The translations under genes were made by a program, and so were the position numbers. The notes beneath the pieces were generated by a model that searched no databases, was not told the DNA's origin, and saw nothing but the letters and a program-made list of their open reading frames with translations. DNA of 64,000 nt from contig NZ_JBLXIK010000001.1 in assembly GCF_048269565.1 (NCBI RefSeq), positions 558,001 through 622,000 on the forward strand, given 5' to 3'. The first letter of the stretch is position 1; the number at the start of each line of letters is the position of its first letter. Shown here one piece after another: positions 61,580 through 64,000 of the stretch. This stretch comes from Maricaulis sp048269565. GTDB lineage: Bacteria; Pseudomonadota; Alphaproteobacteria; Caulobacterales; Maricaulaceae.

Positions 61580-62014
61580 ATGCACGCTGATTCCACGCTC
61601 ACCGCCCTTGAGGCCGCCGAAACGCTCTGTTCCCAGCGCGGCGAACGGCTGACACCGATGCGCCGACGCGTGCTGGAACTGGTGCTGACAGCCGATGGCC
61701 CGGTGAAAGCCTATGATTTGCTTGAGGCACTGAAGCCCGGCGCCGGCTCTGCCAAACCACCGACCGTCTATCGCGCGCTCGATTTCCTGATGGGCCTGGG
61801 TCTGGTGCACAAGGTCGAGGCCTTGAACGCCTTTGTCGGCTGCACCACGATTCACACCCATCCCGATGGTTGCGCCGAGCTGTTTATCTGCAGCCATTGC
61901 GGCGCGGTCGAGGAACGCCATGGCGCCCCGGTCAGCACCAACCGGCCGGCGGGGTTCACGATCGAACGTTCGGTGATCGAGCATTTCGGGCATTGCAGCA
62001 AATGCCAGCACTGA
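61580..62014 (+). CDS. zur: Fur-family regulator, Zur-like
   Basis: A 144-residue Fur-superfamily repressor. The winged helix includes LTPMRRRVLELVLTADGPVKAYDLLEAL and PTVYRALDFLMGLGLVHKVE. The structural zinc Cys pairs are CSHCG and the C-terminal CSKCQH, and the regulatory His/Asp region is TTIHTHPDGCAELFIC. Early CSQRGERLT and the overall pattern fit Zur (zinc) better than Fur (iron). ATG 61580 is chosen over GTG 61544, though neither has a strong ribosome site. It may control the divergent ompW or the ABC exporter further right. Confidence 0.82.
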   Translation: MHADSTLTALEAAETLCSQRGERLTPMRRRVLELVLTADGPVKAYDLLEALKPGAGSAKPPTVYRALDFLMGLGLVHKVEALNAFVGCTTIHTHPDGCAELFICSHCGAVEERHGAPVSTNRPAGFTIERSVIEHFGHCSKCQH

Positions 62015-62026
62015 CAGGATCGCTCG

Positions 62027-62953
62027 ATGATTGAGATCTGGCGCGGCAATGCCAATGCCTGGGAGTGCGACGAACTCGGGCATATGAATGTGAAATTCTA
62101 TCTGGCCAAGGCCAGCGAGGCGCTTGGCGGCCTTGCGGCGCAGACCGGCCTGAAGAACATCCACCGCGCCGACGCCAACGCGACCCTGCTGCCCACATCC
62201 ATTCATGTCCGTTTTCTCGCCGAAGCGCGCCCGGGTGCGCCGCTGCTGATCGAAGGCGGCTGGACGGGCATCAGCGAGACCGGATGCTCGGCCGTACTGG
62301 TCATGCGCCATGGCGGAACCGGCAAGCCGGCCGCGAGTTTTCGCATCGATCTCGATCATGTCTCGCCGCGCGATGGCCGCGCCTTCTCCTGGCCGAGCCA
62401 TTTCCCCGACCGGCTCCGGGCCCACAGCGTGACCGTGCCCGACTTCGCCCGGCCGCGCGGCCTCTCCGGGGCCGCGCCCGGCACGAAGACCGCCAGCCTC
62501 GGGCGCGCCGACGCCCTCGGGCTGGCCCATGTCGGGCTCGGCCGCATCACCCCGGATGAAGTCGATGTCTTCGGTCGCATGCGCACCGAAGTCCTGCTCG
62601 GGCGCATTTCCAACTCGGTGGTGAATTTCAAACAGGCCTTCCCCGAAGAGTGGGCCTTCCACCAGGGACAGGCCGAGGGCGAGATCGGGTCCGCCCTGCT
62701 GGAATGCCGCATCCTGCCCCGGCGCTGGCCGCGAGCCGGCGACGGCTATGTCGTGCGCTCGGGCCTGACATCCTTCGGGCCGAAAGTGCGCAATATCGTG
62801 CACTGGGTCCTCGATCCGGCAAGCGGCCGGCCCTGGTGGACCATGGAAGGCATCGCCGCACCGATGGATCTCGAGGCGCGCAAGATTCTCGACCTGGCGC
62901 CCGGACTTCGTCCGGACCTGGACGCGGCCTGCATTGCCGGTCTTGAGCCCTGA
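62027..62953 (+). CDS. Double-hotdog acyl-CoA thioesterase-like protein
   Basis: A 308-residue protein with two hotdog-fold halves. The first shows WECDELGHMNVKFYLAKASEA, the catalytic-Asp pattern of 4-hydroxybenzoyl-CoA/YbgC-type thioesterases. The second (from about residue 165) shows RITPDEVDVFGRMRTEVLLGRISN. Family members hydrolyse acyl-CoA or aryl-CoA; the chain preference is unknown. ATG 62027 follows the Zur stop by 12 bases, so it is probably in the same transcript. Confidence 0.8.
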   Translation: MIEIWRGNANAWECDELGHMNVKFYLAKASEALGGLAAQTGLKNIHRADANATLLPTSIHVRFLAEARPGAPLLIEGGWTGISETGCSAVLVMRHGGTGKPAASFRIDLDHVSPRDGRAFSWPSHFPDRLRAHSVTVPDFARPRGLSGAAPGTKTASLGRADALGLAHVGLGRITPDEVDVFGRMRTEVLLGRISNSVVNFKQAFPEEWAFHQGQAEGEIGSALLECRILPRRWPRAGDGYVVRSGLTSFGPKVRNIVHWVLDPASGRPWWTMEGIAAPMDLEARKILDLAPGLRPDLDAACIAGLEP

Positions 62954-63245
62954 GGCGTCGTGTCAATTTCGACACACTCGTGGTGTAGAAGCGACAAATC
63001 CTCTCTCCGCACCTTGCCCGCCGCGGCAGGCCCGGTGTAACCACCCCGCCACGGACCAATCGGCACATTGGAGCAGACCCATGAGCACATCCATCTGACC
63101 ATAGAAGGCGGCAGAACGTGCCCCCTTCCCGTGCGACCACCCCGCGCCTGCATCCAGGCCCGGCCCGCGCGGATTCGCTGACGTTCACCCGCCACAGGTT
63201 TGATGAATTGCTTTCATGAGGACGGACCGCCCGGTCCGAGCTGCC
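62954..63245. other. Intergenic region before the ABC exporter
   Basis: About 290 bases with no supported gene. A weak inverted pair, GTGTC and GACAC, lies just after the thioesterase stop. No convincing promoter is visible. Confidence 0.45.
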
Positions 63246-64000
63246 ATGTCCATTGCCGATACCGAAACTCCCACCGATCGCACGTTGAGCAATCTGCAGG
63301 TGCTGGCCTATTTGCGCCGCCAATGGATGCGGCGGCCCTGGCTGCTGTCCGGCATGATTGTCTTCATGGTGCTGGCGACGGTTGCCGAGGTCTATATCCC
63401 GGTGGCCGCCGGCCATCTGATCGACGCGCTCGCCGCCGGTCCGGAAACCGGCCAGCCCTGGCCCGCCTTTGCGCTCTATCTCGGCACCGCCGTGACCTAT
63501 TATTTCGTGCGCCAGATGGCCTCGCGCTGCGAGGTGCCCTTCTCGTCGGCGAACATGGCGGATCTGACAACAGATGCCTTTGCCAGGGTGCAGCGCTTCT
63601 CGCTCGACTGGCACGCCAACACCTTTGCCGGCTCGGTCGTGCGCAAGATCACGCGCGGAATGTGGGCCTATGACACCATCACCGTGAACATCTTTCTCGG
63701 CATCGCCCCCTCGCTCGGCGTCATGCTCGGCGTCGCCGGGGTGATGGCGGTGCGCTGGCCCTTGGTCGGCGGTGTCGTGCTGGTGGTGATGGCGATCTTC
63801 ATCGCCTCATCCCTGATGCTGAGCCGCTATTATATCCGGCCGCAGAACATGCGCTCCAACGCGCTCGATTCCCAGATCGGCGGCGCCCTCGCCGATGCGG
63901 TCGGCGGCATTGCGACCGTCAAGAGCTTCGGCGCCGAGACGCGCGAGGATGCGCGCTTTCACGAACTGACCTGGCGTTGGCGCAACGAGACCAAAAAGAC
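63246..64000 (+). CDS. ABC exporter, permease part (truncated by the window end)
   Basis: The frame is open to the end of the window, so only the first 251 residues are visible. A short N-terminal cytosolic stretch (MSIADTETPTDRTL) leads into type I ABC exporter helices, with LSGMIVFMVLATVAEVYIPVAAGHLIDAL, then VTYYFVRQMASRCE and further helices to about residue 200. The intracellular coupling region SFGAETREDARFHEL is typical of ABC half-transporters. The nucleotide-binding domain lies beyond the edge. An in-frame ATG at 63216 would add ten residues. The substrate cannot be told. Confidence 0.85.
   Translation, partial: MSIADTETPTDRTLSNLQVLAYLRRQWMRRPWLLSGMIVFMVLATVAEVYIPVAAGHLIDALAAGPETGQPWPAFALYLGTAVTYYFVRQMASRCEVPFSSANMADLTTDAFARVQRFSLDWHANTFAGSVVRKITRGMWAYDTITVNIFLGIAPSLGVMLGVAGVMAVRWPLVGGVVLVVMAIFIASSLMLSRYYIRPQNMRSNALDSQIGGALADAVGGIATVKSFGAETREDARFHELTWRWRNETKK

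Overview
The window reads as one stretch of a high-GC alphaproteobacterial chromosome. The best guess is a marine Caulobacterales/Maricaulales-type organism (Maricaulis or another Hyphomonadaceae). The reasons are a TipF-like EAL flagellar protein, a DUF3035 (BamF-like) lipoprotein in an ileS-lspA operon, a split MetH, SapC-family and ScsB/DsbD-type envelope proteins, and a MutL carrying the endonuclease motif. This placement comes from gene content seen by eye, not from a search. About 56 protein genes can be supported. I see no tRNA, rRNA, CRISPR array, integrase or transposase.

Layout. 1-3.4 kb: three tandem paralogous Tat-exported repeat proteins (about 3, 8 and 9 copies of a TDSD-x-G...ADP-x-GRGRG motif), followed by a JmjC/cupin-type 2-oxoglutarate oxygenase. 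This is the most novel-looking locus. 3.5-4.6 kb: a membrane-anchored strictosidine-synthase-like beta-propeller. 4.6-13.2 kb, minus strand: sugar-phosphate genes (tkt, pgi, an AGE-family isomerase, mannose-1-phosphate guanylyltransferase), with yebC, a small unknown gene and a ymdB-type phosphodiesterase. 13.2-20.8 kb: the activated methyl cycle. metF and a two-gene metH run leftward, metK and ahcY rightward, and candidate operators lie between metF and metK. 20.9-21.7 kb: a non-coding block of nested inverted repeats. 21.7-28.7 kb: xseA, purD, an exported amidohydrolase, an APH-like kinase, two tiny membrane genes, a TauE-type permease and a GNAT acetyltransferase.

28.7-30.8 kb: a visibly more AT-rich segment with one unrecognised 550-residue membrane protein, probably acquired. 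30.9-46.2 kb: tadA, an RsuA/RluB-type pseudouridine synthase, rsmD, an unknown gene, a minus-strand ribF-ileS-lspA-DUF3035-mutL series fed by a MaoC hydratase gene, the cheY-cheZ pair, a HAD phosphatase, the tipF-like gene and an OmpA-like lipoprotein. 46.4-48.7 kb: groESL behind a CIRCE operator, with a duplicated groEL 3' tail. 48.7-53.6 kb: an Lrp regulator, a beta-lactamase-fold lipoprotein, an S9 peptidase lipoprotein and a Tat-exported NagZ-like hydrolase, together resembling a periplasmic peptide and wall-turnover set. 53.9-64 kb: a charged single-helix secreted protein, hisS, a small secreted protein, an ScsB/DsbD reductase, a SapC-family protein, an OmpW porin, a Zur/Fur regulator, a double-hotdog thioesterase and an ABC exporter that runs off the right end.

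Most start codons were moved inward from the longest frame, using Shine-Dalgarno spacing and the family's usual N-terminus. Several genes start with GTG or TTG, including metK.
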